From positions 1 to 12,617 of the forward strand of contig JAEYVF010000002.1 in assembly GCA_023432005.1 (NCBI GenBank): DNA of 12,617 nucleotides, read 5' to 3'. The position numbers were made by a program, and so were the translations under genes. This DNA is from Actinomycetes bacterium (lineage in GTDB: Bacteria; Actinomycetota; Actinomycetes; Actinomycetales; Microbacteriaceae). The notes under the pieces are model-generated. The model did not search any database and had not been told where the DNA came from. It saw only the letters and a program-made list of their open reading frames with translations. Of this stretch, positions 1 through 6,468 are shown one piece after another; positions within the stretch are counted from its first letter, which is position 1, and the number at the start of each line of letters is the position of its first letter.

Positions 1-79
1 GCTTCTCGCGCGCGAGGCGAGCGGCTTCGCGGGCCTCTTCACGGCGCTGGTTCTTGGTCGGTCGGGGCGCGTTGGTCAC
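1..79 (-). CDS. DsbA-like thioredoxin-domain protein, N-terminus only (partial)
   Basis: Only the first 26 codons are inside the window; the gene runs off the left edge. The frame opens with GTG at 79-77 and reads MTNAPRPTKNQRREEAREAA and onward as a basic, Arg/Glu/Ala-rich helix. An AGGA lies 8 nt upstream of the GTG, which supports this start. Such a charged cytoplasmic N-terminus ahead of a membrane anchor is usual for actinobacterial DsbA-family (thioredoxin-fold) oxidoreductases, but neither the anchor nor a CxxC motif is visible here. The identification therefore rests mainly on position: the gene follows a VKOR-family gene on the same strand after a 64-nt gap, and VKOR enzymes reoxidise DsbA-like partners. 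A different exported protein with a similar basic start is possible. Confidence 0.6.
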   Translation of the reverse strand, partial: MTNAPRPTKNQRREEAREAARLAREK

Positions 80-143
80 GGGTGGAATCCTGCTGTGTCG
101 GAATCGGATGTGGCTGGGAACGTCGGAACGGAGTCTATTGGCC

Positions 144-827
144 TCAGATGAAGAGGCTCTGGATCACGGGGAACTGCAGCTGCGCGATGCCGAGGATGAT
201 GACGAGCACGACGAGCGTCATCGGGGCGACCCACGGCAGGAGCGCCCTGCCCGCGCGGCGGGCCCCGTGACCGAAGACGCCCTCCGCCATGTTGCGGAAG
301 GTCACCGCGAAGAACGTCGGCCAGGTGACGCTCCACGTGAGCAGGCAGTAGGGGCAGATCGTGCGCAGGTTGGGGGCGAAGATCGACTGGCTCGCGAGCC
401 AGATGACGAAGACGAGGGCGAGGGCGACGCCCGCGTTGAAGGCGAGCCAGAACCACCGTGGGAAGCGCGCCCCGGCGATGACGGCCATGCCGACCACGAT
501 GGGCGCCATCCAGCCGATGAGGCCGATGATCGGGTTCGGGAACCCGAGCACGGAGCCCTGCCACGATTCGAGGTTCTTGCCGCACTGCACGAAGACGCTC
601 ACATTGCAGCTCAGGATGGCATCCGGGTTCTTGAGCACCTCGAACTTCTCGACCGTGAGGGCGAACGCGGCGATCTCGCCGATGACGCCGGCGATCACGA
701 GCCAGAGGCCGAAGATCCACGGGCGGCTCGTCGCGGGCCGCTCCGCGGGCTCCTCGAGCCCGTTATCGAGCCCGTCGTCGAACTCGGGATCGAGCTCGGG
801 GTCGGTCGCGGCGACGGCGTCGGTCAT
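144..827 (-). CDS. Vitamin K epoxide reductase (VKOR) family integral membrane protein
   Basis: This is a 227-aa membrane protein with about five hydrophobic helices (near residues 38-58, 100-119, 126-146, 157-176 and 200-218) after an acidic cytoplasmic N-terminus of about 35 residues. The VKOR hallmarks are present: the redox pair Cys158-Pro-Tyr-Cys161 at the start of a helix, and a loop pair Cys74/Cys82 after the first helix with the conserved GSVLGFPNP stretch following. Bacterial VKOR homologues replace DsbB: they reoxidise an extracytoplasmic DsbA-like protein and pass electrons to menaquinone. The downstream gene looks like that partner. I chose ATG at 827-825 because the hydrophobic domain follows directly and an AGGA lies 9 nt upstream. 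The frame stays open far upstream, but that part is Arg/Pro-rich shadow sequence. Confidence 0.9.
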   Translation of the reverse strand: MTDAVAATDPELDPEFDDGLDNGLEEPAERPATSRPWIFGLWLVIAGVIGEIAAFALTVEKFEVLKNPDAILSCNVSVFVQCGKNLESWQGSVLGFPNPIIGLIGWMAPIVVGMAVIAGARFPRWFWLAFNAGVALALVFVIWLASQSIFAPNLRTICPYCLLTWSVTWPTFFAVTFRNMAEGVFGHGARRAGRALLPWVAPMTLVVLVIILGIAQLQFPVIQSLFI

Positions 828-858
828 GAGGCGATCCTGCCACGCCGCGCATAAGGAA

Positions 859-874
859 ATGCCGTGAACGGCAT
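859..874. promoter_or_regulatory. Perfect 16-bp palindrome, candidate operator
   Basis: ATGCCGTGAACGGCAT has two perfect 7-bp arms around a 2-bp centre. It lies 32 bp upstream of the VKOR start and just ahead of a GATAAT (883-888) facing rne, so a repressor bound here could affect either direction. The length suits a dimeric helix-turn-helix regulator. No regulator gene is adjacent and no second copy was noticed in the window. Confidence 0.35.
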
Positions 875-888
875 CGACGTGCGATAAT
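859..888 (+). promoter_or_regulatory. Weak candidate SigA promoter facing rne
   Basis: A -10-like GATAAT (883-888) is preceded at 18 bp by ATGCCG (859-864), which resembles the TTGCCG -35 used by rplU in this window. The -35 would overlap the palindrome. The match is weak and the implied rne leader is long, so this is only a candidate. Confidence 0.2.
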
Positions 889-1165
889 CGTCCCAGTCGC
901 CCCCCCGCGGGCCGACCAACAGAGCTTGACCGGGCATCACCGGGCCAACGGATGCTCCCGCCGCGTCGGGAAGACATCGATGACGGATAGCCAGTTCCGG
1001 CGGCAGTGACAGTGCCGGCGCTGTGACAGGGCGCACGCGATCCACCGACGCTCAGCGAGGTGCGCATCGCGGGACAGATGAAGGATTCGCCTCCCGCCGA
1101 GAGCGTGAGGGGCACGAGAGTACCCGGAGCCGGCGCGGCCGCCCGGGGCGAGGAGCACACCAGAG

Positions 1166-3544
1166 ATGGTGGATAACGACGTACCCGAGGTTCCCACGGA
1201 CGCCCAGCCCACGGACGCGCAGCCCACGGCTGCGGACGGAGCCGCAGGCGGCAAGGCCGAGAAGCCCAAGCGCTTCGCGCGCGGGCGCGGCCGCAAGGCG
1301 AAGGCCGCGGTCGAGTCCGAGGCTCCCGCGGCGGATACCGCGGTCGAGCCCGAGGCTCCCGGCGAGGAGGGCGAGGCCGCAGCCGCCGCGCCCGAAGCCG
1401 AGCCCGAGGCGTCGGCTCCGGACGTTCCTGCATCCGCGTCCGAGGCATCCGCACCCGAGGCATCCGCGCCCGAGACGGAGGCTGCTCCCGCGGCGCCCTT
1501 CGCGCTCATCTTCCAGGCACCGCCCCCGCCGCCCGCGGGTGTCGCGCCCGCGATCCCCGACGACGAGGACGAGACCTCCGCCGGCGCGTCGCGCCGCCGC
1601 AACCGCCGCCGCTCGGGCGAGGCCCCGCGCGTCGGCGACGACGCCCCCGGCGCCGTGACGAAGGTGCGCCAGCCGCGCAAGCAGCCGGAGCCCATCACCG
1701 AGCCGCAGAAGGTCAAGGGGTCGACGCGCCTCGAGGCCAAGAAGCAGCGCCGCCGCGACGGGCGCGACGCGGGACGTCGCCGTCCCGTCATCACCGAGGC
1801 CGAGTTCCTCGCGCGCCGTGAGTCCGTCGACCGCGTCATGGTCGTGCGCTCGAAGTTCGGCCGCATCCAGATCGGCGTGCTCGAGGACGGCGTGCTCGTC
1901 GAGCACTACGTGGCCCGTGCCCAGGACGCGAGCCTCATCGGCAACGTCTACCTCGGTCGCGTGCAGAACGTGCTGCCGAGCATGGAGGCCGCGTTCGTCG
2001 ACATCGGTCGCGGCCGCAACGCCGTGCTGTACTCGGGCGAGGTCGACTGGGAGGCCGCCGCGGCCAACCAGGAGGGCGACGCCAAGAACCAGCCGCGCCG
2101 CATCGAGCTCGCGCTCAAGCCCGGCGACCGCGTGCTCGTGCAGGTCACGAAGGACCCGGTCGGACACAAGGGCGCGCGCCTCACGAGCCAGGTGAGCCTC
2201 CCCGGCCGCTACCTCGTGTACGTGCCCGGCGGGTCGATGAACGGCATCAGCCGCAAGCTCCCCGACACCGAACGCGCGCGCCTCAAGAAGATCCTCAAGG
2301 AGGTGCTGCCGGATGACGCGGGCGTCATCGTGCGCACCGCCGCGGAGGGGGCCACCGAGGAGCAGCTGACGCTCGACGTGACGCGCCTCACCGCGCAGTG
2401 GGCCGAGATCGAGCGCGCCGTCGAGACCCAGCAGGCCCCGGCGCTGCTGCACTCGGAGCCCGACCTCCTGCTCAAGATCGTGCGCGACGTCTTCAACGAG
2501 GACTTCCAGAAGCTCATCATCGCGGGCGACGACGCGCAGGCGACCATCGAGAAGTACCTCACGGCCGTCGCCCCCGACCTGCTCGACCGCGTCGAGCGCT
2601 ACGCCGACGAGGTCGACAGCTTCGACAAGTACCGCATCACCGAGCAGATCGAGAAGGCGCTCGAGCGCAAGGTGTGGCTGCCGTCGGGTGGGTCGCTCGT
2701 CATCGACCGCACCGAGGCGATGACCGTGGTCGACGTCAACACGGGCAAGTTCGTGGGCTCGGGCGGCAACCTCGAGGAGACCGTCACCAAGAACAACCTC
2801 GAGGCGGCCGAGGAGATCGTGCGCCAGCTGCGGCTGCGCGACATCGGCGGCATCATCGTCGTCGACTTCATCGACATGGTGCTCGAGTCCAACCGCGACC
2901 TCGTGCTGCGCCGCCTCGTCGAGTGCCTCTCCCGCGACCGCACGAAGCACCAGGTGGCCGAGGTCACCTCGCTGGGTCTCGTGCAGATGACGCGAAAGAA
3001 GCTCGGCCTCGGGCTGCTCGAGTCGTTCAGCGAGACGTGCGACGTGTGCGCCGGTCGCGGGCTCATCGTGCACCACGACCCGGTGTTCAAGCACCGCGGC
3101 GGTCAGCAGTCCGAGCAGCCCGCGTCATCCGGACGCAGCCGTCGTGGCCGCGGCGGCAACGGCGGCGGCAACGGGGGAGGTGCCGCTTCCGCATCCGCTC
3201 CCAAGAGCGGCAACGGCACGCACGAGATCACCGACGACGTGAAGAACGCCCTCGCCAAGATCGCGGCGAAGACCGTGCACCACGACGACCAGCCGACCGA
3301 CACCACGCCCATCGTGCTGCCGGCCGAGAAGGTCGCCGAGGCCGTCGCCGCGGCGCCCGTCGAGATCCTCGACATCCCCATCGAGCCGGTGCGCAGCGAT
3401 CAGGCGCGCCCCGTGGTCGACCCGGATGCCGTGCTCGGCTCGGTGCTCGACGCGCTCCCCGAGCCGAAGAAGCCGGGGCAGGGGCGTTCGCGTCGCTCGC
3501 GCCGCGCCTCGTCGGCGGCGGGTTCCCCCGACGCCGCGAGCTGA
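1166..3544 (+). CDS. rne: Ribonuclease E/G family endoribonuclease
   Basis: This 792-aa protein is an RNase E/G with disordered extensions at both ends, as is common in actinobacteria. Residues 1 to about 225 are Ala/Glu/Pro-rich with short repeats (PTDAQ, EASAP) and then Arg-rich. The S1/5'-sensor region starts near residue 228 (RSKFGRIQIGV). The catalytic DNase I-like part carries the two metal-binding aspartates, Asp523 in VVDVNTG and Asp567 in VVDFIDM, with the signature NLEAAEEIVRQLRLRDIGG between them. The zinc-link cysteines are Cys625 and Cys628 (CDVCAGRG). The tail (about 640-792) is Gly/Arg/Ala-rich, as in RNA- or partner-binding tails. The enzyme cuts single-stranded RNA in mRNA decay and in rRNA and tRNA maturation. 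ATG 1166 has AGGAG 10 nt upstream. A strong hairpin follows the stop. The lack of a small-domain C-terminus like that of E. coli RNase E is normal for this phylum. Confidence 0.95.
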   Translation: MVDNDVPEVPTDAQPTDAQPTAADGAAGGKAEKPKRFARGRGRKAKAAVESEAPAADTAVEPEAPGEEGEAAAAAPEAEPEASAPDVPASASEASAPEASAPETEAAPAAPFALIFQAPPPPPAGVAPAIPDDEDETSAGASRRRNRRRSGEAPRVGDDAPGAVTKVRQPRKQPEPITEPQKVKGSTRLEAKKQRRRDGRDAGRRRPVITEAEFLARRESVDRVMVVRSKFGRIQIGVLEDGVLVEHYVARAQDASLIGNVYLGRVQNVLPSMEAAFVDIGRGRNAVLYSGEVDWEAAAANQEGDAKNQPRRIELALKPGDRVLVQVTKDPVGHKGARLTSQVSLPGRYLVYVPGGSMNGISRKLPDTERARLKKILKEVLPDDAGVIVRTAAEGATEEQLTLDVTRLTAQWAEIERAVETQQAPALLHSEPDLLLKIVRDVFNEDFQKLIIAGDDAQATIEKYLTAVAPDLLDRVERYADEVDSFDKYRITEQIEKALERKVWLPSGGSLVIDRTEAMTVVDVNTGKFVGSGGNLEETVTKNNLEAAEEIVRQLRLRDIGGIIVVDFIDMVLESNRDLVLRRLVECLSRDRTKHQVAEVTSLGLVQMTRKKLGLGLLESFSETCDVCAGRGLIVHHDPVFKHRGGQQSEQPASSGRSRRGRGGNGGGNGGGAASASAPKSGNGTHEITDDVKNALAKIAAKTVHHDDQPTDTTPIVLPAEKVAEAVAAAPVEILDIPIEPVRSDQARPVVDPDAVLGSVLDALPEPKKPGQGRSRRSRRASSAAGSPDAAS

Positions 3545-3562
3545 GCGCGCCGCCACAAGCGC

Positions 3563-3598
3563 AGAAGCCGGGTTCCCGTCTCACGGAACCCGGCTTCT
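3563..3598 (+). terminator. Strong hairpin terminator after rne
   Basis: A perfect 14-bp stem (AGAAGCCGGGTTCC at 3563-3576 with its complement at 3585-3598) encloses an 8-nt loop, 18 nt after the rne stop. Only a short CGTTT follows, so the U-tract is poor, as usual at high GC. The stem is built around the first unit of the inverted repeat array. Confidence 0.75.
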
Positions 3599-3789
3599 CG
3601 TTTCGAGGAGCCGCATCCCATCTCGAGGACCGCGGGCTCCCGTCCCAAGGAGTTCGTGTTCCGGGAGTGCCGCGTGTGCCCCGTGGGGTCGATTCGCGCC
3701 TCCGGCTCCTTGAGATCGGATGCCCCAATCCTTGAGATGGGATGCGGGCTCCTTGAAACGGGATGCAGCAGTCCTTGAGACGGGGATGC
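3571..3789. repeat. Eight-unit mirrored array of a 17-18 bp motif
   Basis: Four minus-oriented copies (3571-3588, 3592-3609, 3613-3629, 3635-3651) are followed by a 55-bp centre and four plus-oriented copies (3707-3723, 3729-3745, 3750-3766, 3772-3789). The consensus is TCCTTGAGACGGGATGC and the unit spacing is 21-22 bp. Paired copies are equidistant from a centre near 3679, and three of the four pairs share the same internal variant: GAGACG in units 1 and 8, GAAACG in 2 and 7, GAGATGGGATGC in 3 and 6. Units 3 and 6 would pair over 17 positions with a single G-U. The array fills almost the whole gap between convergent genes, ending 5 bp before the DUF4031 stop. It could act as a bidirectional terminator, an RNA-stabilising fold or a REP-like element. 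Confidence 0.8.
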
Positions 3790-3794
3790 GCGCG

Positions 3795-4073
3795 TCAGAC
3801 GCCGCGCGGCCCCTTGTCGCGCTGGCGCACGCGCAGGCCGGCGGCCTGCAGGCGGCGCAGCAGCTCACGCCCGGCGACGGGCTCGGCACCGAGCGCGATG
3901 AGCTCGTCGCGGCGCGCGATCGGGTAGTCGTAATGGTCGCTGTCGAAGCCGCGCTCCGGGATGCCGGCGCGGCGCGCGAAGGCGTGCAGCTCCTCGAGCG
4001 AGGTGTCGGAGACGAGGTGCCCCCACACGGTGCCGTGATTCGGCCAGATCGCCTCGTCGATGAGCACCGCCAT
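3795..4073 (-). CDS. DUF4031 domain-containing protein
   Basis: This is a 92-aa soluble protein of the DUF4031 family, a small actinobacterial family of unknown biochemical role. Recognisable family features are the start MAVLIDEAIWPNHGTVWGHL, the centre GFDSDHYDYP (two acidic residues and a His in a compact cluster) and the basic C-terminus LRVRQRDKGPRGV. Its length is the usual one, so the gene appears intact. The ATG at 4073-4071 is supported by an AAGGTGG on the minus strand just upstream. The same stretch contains TAAGGT six bases before the ATG, so a near-leaderless transcript is also possible. It is divergent from rplU and convergent with rne, whose downstream repeat array ends 5 bp beyond its stop. 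The function is not known. Confidence 0.85.
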   Translation of the reverse strand: MAVLIDEAIWPNHGTVWGHLVSDTSLEELHAFARRAGIPERGFDSDHYDYPIARRDELIALGAEPVAGRELLRRLQAAGLRVRQRDKGPRGV

Positions 4074-4110
4074 GCCGCCACCTTACGCATCCGGGGCGAC
4101 ACGACCGCGT

Positions 4111-4139
4111 TTGCCGGATCACCCGTCGTCGGCTATTCT
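4111..4139 (+). promoter_or_regulatory. SigA-type promoter for rplU-rpmA
   Basis: TTGCCG (4111-4116) and TATTCT (4134-4139) are separated by exactly 17 bp, the best sigma-70-like promoter in the window. Transcription would start near 4146, leaving a leader of about 100 nt to the rplU start. The leader contains a small GCGGG-TTT-CCCGC hairpin at 4155-4167. I do not recognise the Bacillus-type L21 leader fold. Confidence 0.65.
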
Positions 4140-4246
4140 TGACCCTTGGTGTCTGCGGGTTTCCCGCCCGCATTCGATACCCCGCGCTTTCCGGTCCTCC
4201 CGACTCGGCGACGCGACAGACTTCCATCCATACGTAAGGAACTCAC

Positions 4247-4555
4247 GTGGTTTACGCAGTTGTGCGCGCCGGTGGTCGGCAGGAGAAGGTCGAGGTGGGC
4301 ACGGTCGTCGTGCTCGACCGCGTCAAGGCCGACCAGGGCGGCAAGATCGAGCTCACCCCCGTTCTCTTCGTCGACGGTGACACGATCACGCACGACGAGA
4401 AGGCCCTCGCCAAGGTCAAGGTGACCGCCGAGGTCATCGGCCACGAGCGCGGCAAGAAGATCGTCATCCAGAAGTTCAAGAACAAGACCGGGTACAAGAA
4501 GCGTCAGGGCTACCGCGCCGACCTCACCCGTGTCAAGATCACCGGCATCAAGTAA
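4247..4555 (+). CDS. rplU: 50S ribosomal protein L21 (bL21)
   Basis: This 102-aa protein has the usual full length of bL21 and its typical start VYAVVRAGGRQEKVEVGTVV. The C-terminal part contains the conserved rRNA-binding stretch KFKNKTGYKKRQGYR. bL21 binds 23S rRNA in the large subunit. The start is GTG at 4247, with AAGGA ending 6 nt upstream; there is no ATG alternative that keeps the conserved N-terminus. It is first in an rplU-rpmA pair, with only 11 nt to the next gene, and is served by the promoter at 4111-4139. Confidence 0.97.
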   Translation: MVYAVVRAGGRQEKVEVGTVVVLDRVKADQGGKIELTPVLFVDGDTITHDEKALAKVKVTAEVIGHERGKKIVIQKFKNKTGYKKRQGYRADLTRVKITGIK

Positions 4556-4566
4556 GGGGCTGAGCA

Positions 4567-4821
4567 ATGGCACACAAGAAGGGCGCATCGTCCACCCGCA
4601 ACGGTCGTGACTCGAACCCCCAGTACCTCGGCGTCAAGCGCTTCGGCGGCCAGGTCGTCAAGGCCGGCGAGATCATCGTCCGCCAGCGCGGCACCCACTT
4701 CCACCCCGGCGTGAACGTCGGCCGTGGCAACGACGACACCCTGTTCGCCCTCGCGGCGGGCTCGGTCGAGTTCGGCAAGAAGGGCGGCCGTCGGGTCGTC
4801 AACATCGTCGTCCCGGCGTAA
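4567..4821 (+). CDS. rpmA: 50S ribosomal protein L27 (bL27)
   Basis: This 84-aa protein is a full-length bL27. It starts MAHKKGASSTRNGRDSNPQY, which is the classic N-terminus that reaches towards the peptidyl-transferase centre, and contains the conserved IIVRQRGTHFHPG. There is no cleavable N-terminal extension of the kind seen in Firmicutes, so no Prp-type processing is expected. The ATG has AAGGGG upstream, overlapping the rplU stop. rplU-rpmA followed by obg is a widely conserved order, linking large-subunit proteins to the GTPase that helps assemble that subunit. Confidence 0.97.
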   Translation: MAHKKGASSTRNGRDSNPQYLGVKRFGGQVVKAGEIIVRQRGTHFHPGVNVGRGNDDTLFALAAGSVEFGKKGGRRVVNIVVPA

Positions 4822-4840
4822 TCGCCCGGAGACAGACTTC

Positions 4841-4870
4841 GCGAAGGGCGGGCTGCGGCTCGCCCTTCGT
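4841..4870 (+). terminator. Hairpin between rpmA and obg (terminator or attenuator)
   Basis: CGAAGGGCG (4842-4850) pairs perfectly with CGCCCTTCG (4861-4869). The stem can extend inward by three pairs to a TGCG loop and outward by one G-U, giving about 13 bp. It starts 19 nt after the rpmA stop. The bases after it (CGTATTCC) are not a U-tract, so termination is probably partial. Confidence 0.6.
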
Positions 4871-4879
4871 CGTATTCCG

Positions 4880-4916
4880 GGGCGGTTCCATCCGCCCGCA
4901 CCCACAGCACCCACAG
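4880..4916 (+). repeat. Second small hairpin and a 9-bp tandem repeat in the obg leader
   Basis: GGGCGG (4880-4885) can pair with CCGCCC (4892-4897) around a 6-nt loop. Immediately after it, CACCCACAG occurs twice in tandem (4899-4907 and 4908-4916), ending just before the AAGGAG Shine-Dalgarno of obg. The tandem word is free of self-complementarity and would keep the ribosome-binding site open. Confidence 0.5.
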
Positions 4917-4929
4917 GAAGGAGCAGCAC

Positions 4930-6468
4930 ATGGCGACGTTCGTCGACCGCGTCACGCTCCACCTCCGCGCCGGAAACGGCGGCCACGGCTGCGTCTCCGT
5001 GCGCCGTGAGAAGTTCAAGCCGCTGGCGGGCCCCGACGGCGGCAACGGCGGCCACGGCGGCGACATCGTCCTCGTCGCCGACCCCCAGGTGACGACGCTC
5101 CTCAACTACCACCGGTCTCCCCACCGCTCCAGCGGCAACGGCGGCCCGGGCATGGGCGACATGCGCGCCGGCTACCAGGGCGACGAGCTCGTCCTTCCGG
5201 TGCCCGTCGGCACCGTCGTCTCCACCCCCGATGGCGAGCTGCTCGCCGACCTCGTCGAGCCCGGCATGCGCTATGTCGCGGCCGAGGGCGGACAGGGTGG
5301 GCTCGGCAATGCGGCGCTGGCCACCACCAAGCGCAAGGCGCCCGGTTTCGCCCTGCTCGGCACGCACGGCACCGAGGTCGATGTCGTGCTCGAGCTCAAG
5401 ACCGTCGCCGATGTGGCGCTCGTGGGCTACCCGAGCGCCGGCAAGTCGAGCCTCATCGCCGCGCTCTCGGCCGCGAAGCCGAAGATCGCCGACTACCCCT
5501 TCACCACGCTCCATCCGAACCTGGGTGTCGTCGAGGCGGGCGATGTGCGGTACACGATCGCCGACGTGCCGGGCCTCATCGAAGGCGCGAGCGAAGGCAA
5601 GGGCCTGGGCCTCGAGTTCCTGCGTCACGTCGAGCGCTGCAGCGCGCTGCTGCACGTGCTCGACTGCGGCACGCTCGACCCCGGACGCGACCCGCTCACG
5701 GATCTCGACGTGATCCTCGCCGAGCTCGCCGCCTATCCCGTGCCCGAGGGGCAGACGCCGCTTCTCGAGCGCCCGCAGATCATCGCCCTCAACAAGATCG
5801 ACGTGCCCGACGGCCGCGAGCTCGCCGAGTTCGTCCGCCCCGCGCTCGAGGAGCGCGGGTACCGCGTGTTCGAGGTCTCCGCGGTGAGCCGTGAGGGGCT
5901 GCGCCAGCTGTCGTTCGCGCTCGCCGAGCTCGTCGAAGCGGACCGCAAGGTGCGCGCCGCGGCGCCGCCGCCCGAGCGCATCGTCATCCGCCCGAAGGCG
6001 GTCAACGCCGTCGAGTTCACGGTGAAGCTCGTCGGCGGGACCGAGCCCGAGTATCACGTGATCGGCACGAAGCCGGAGCGCTGGATCCAGCAGACCGACT
6101 TCACCAACGACGAGGCCGTGGGCTTCCTCGCCGACCGGCTCGCGAAGCTCGGTGTCGAGGAGGAGCTCTTCGCGCAGGGCGCCGTGCCCGGATCGACGGT
6201 CGTCATCGGCGACATGGTCTTCGACTGGGAGCCGACCCTCACCTCCGCCGCCGAACTCATCACGAGCCCGCGCGGAACCGACGCGCGCCTCGACGACAAC
6301 TCCCGTGCGACGCGCGCCGAACGACGTCGCGACTACCACGAGCGCATGGATGCGAAGGCCGCAGCGCGTGCCGAGCTCGAAGCCGAACGCCAGGCCGGGC
6401 TCTGGGCTGACGATGTGATCGATGACGACAACGACACCGAGGTGATCTCGGGAGAGGACGGCCGATGA
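4930..6468 (+). CDS. obgE: GTPase Obg/CgtA
   Basis: This 512-aa protein has the three-part Obg layout. The Gly-rich Obg fold occupies about 1-158 (AGNGGHGC, GPDGGNGGHGGD). The G domain carries GYPSAGKSS at 166-174, FTTLHPNLG as switch I, DVPGLIEGA from Asp212, NKID at 288-291 and SAVS at 317-320. The OCT domain is at about 350-437, followed by a charged tail to 512 that ends in an acidic stretch. The OCT domain occurs mainly in Gram-positives. Obg binds the 50S subunit late in assembly and responds to GTP and (p)ppGpp levels. ATG 4930 has AAGGAG close upstream. The stop overlaps the proB ATG by 4 nt, implying translational coupling. All GTPase motifs are intact. Confidence 0.97.
   Translation: MATFVDRVTLHLRAGNGGHGCVSVRREKFKPLAGPDGGNGGHGGDIVLVADPQVTTLLNYHRSPHRSSGNGGPGMGDMRAGYQGDELVLPVPVGTVVSTPDGELLADLVEPGMRYVAAEGGQGGLGNAALATTKRKAPGFALLGTHGTEVDVVLELKTVADVALVGYPSAGKSSLIAALSAAKPKIADYPFTTLHPNLGVVEAGDVRYTIADVPGLIEGASEGKGLGLEFLRHVERCSALLHVLDCGTLDPGRDPLTDLDVILAELAAYPVPEGQTPLLERPQIIALNKIDVPDGRELAEFVRPALEERGYRVFEVSAVSREGLRQLSFALAELVEADRKVRAAAPPPERIVIRPKAVNAVEFTVKLVGGTEPEYHVIGTKPERWIQQTDFTNDEAVGFLADRLAKLGVEEELFAQGAVPGSTVVIGDMVFDWEPTLTSAAELITSPRGTDARLDDNSRATRAERRRDYHERMDAKAAARAELEAERQAGLWADDVIDDDNDTEVISGEDGR

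Larger units (their letters stand above)
828..1165. other. Divergent intergenic region between the VKOR gene and rne (338 bp)
   Basis: No convincing gene was found here. The region holds a perfect palindrome (859-874, listed separately), a weak promoter-like GATAAT (883-888), a near-palindrome ACAGTGCCGGCGCTGT at 1009-1024 that would pair completely as RNA with one G-U, and two direct copies of GTGACAG (1006-1012 and 1023-1029), 17 bp apart. A TTGACC at 926 has no good -10 partner. The rne Shine-Dalgarno (AGGAG, 1151-1155) lies at the right end. If transcription starts near 895, rne would have a leader of about 270 nt. Long leaders are known for RNase E in enterobacteria, where they mediate autoregulation, but nothing here proves that. 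Confidence 0.5.

Noticed and set aside
828..1463. Upstream extension of the VKOR frame to 439 aa
   Set aside because: The extra part is Arg/Pro shadow sequence that runs antisense into rne; ATG 827 has a good ribosome-binding site and gives a normal VKOR length.
1052..3094. Long minus-strand open frame (680 aa) opposite rne
   Set aside because: Its Val/Leu/Asp/Arg-rich, repetitive composition is the usual antisense image of a high-GC gene; no domain or ribosome-binding site is seen.
3571..3789. CRISPR-like array
   Set aside because: Units are 17-18 bp, gaps are only 3-5 bp, orientation flips halfway and no cas gene is near.
4140..4246. L21-type ribosomal leader riboregulator
   Set aside because: Only a 5-bp hairpin is visible; nothing matches the Firmicute L21 leader architecture.
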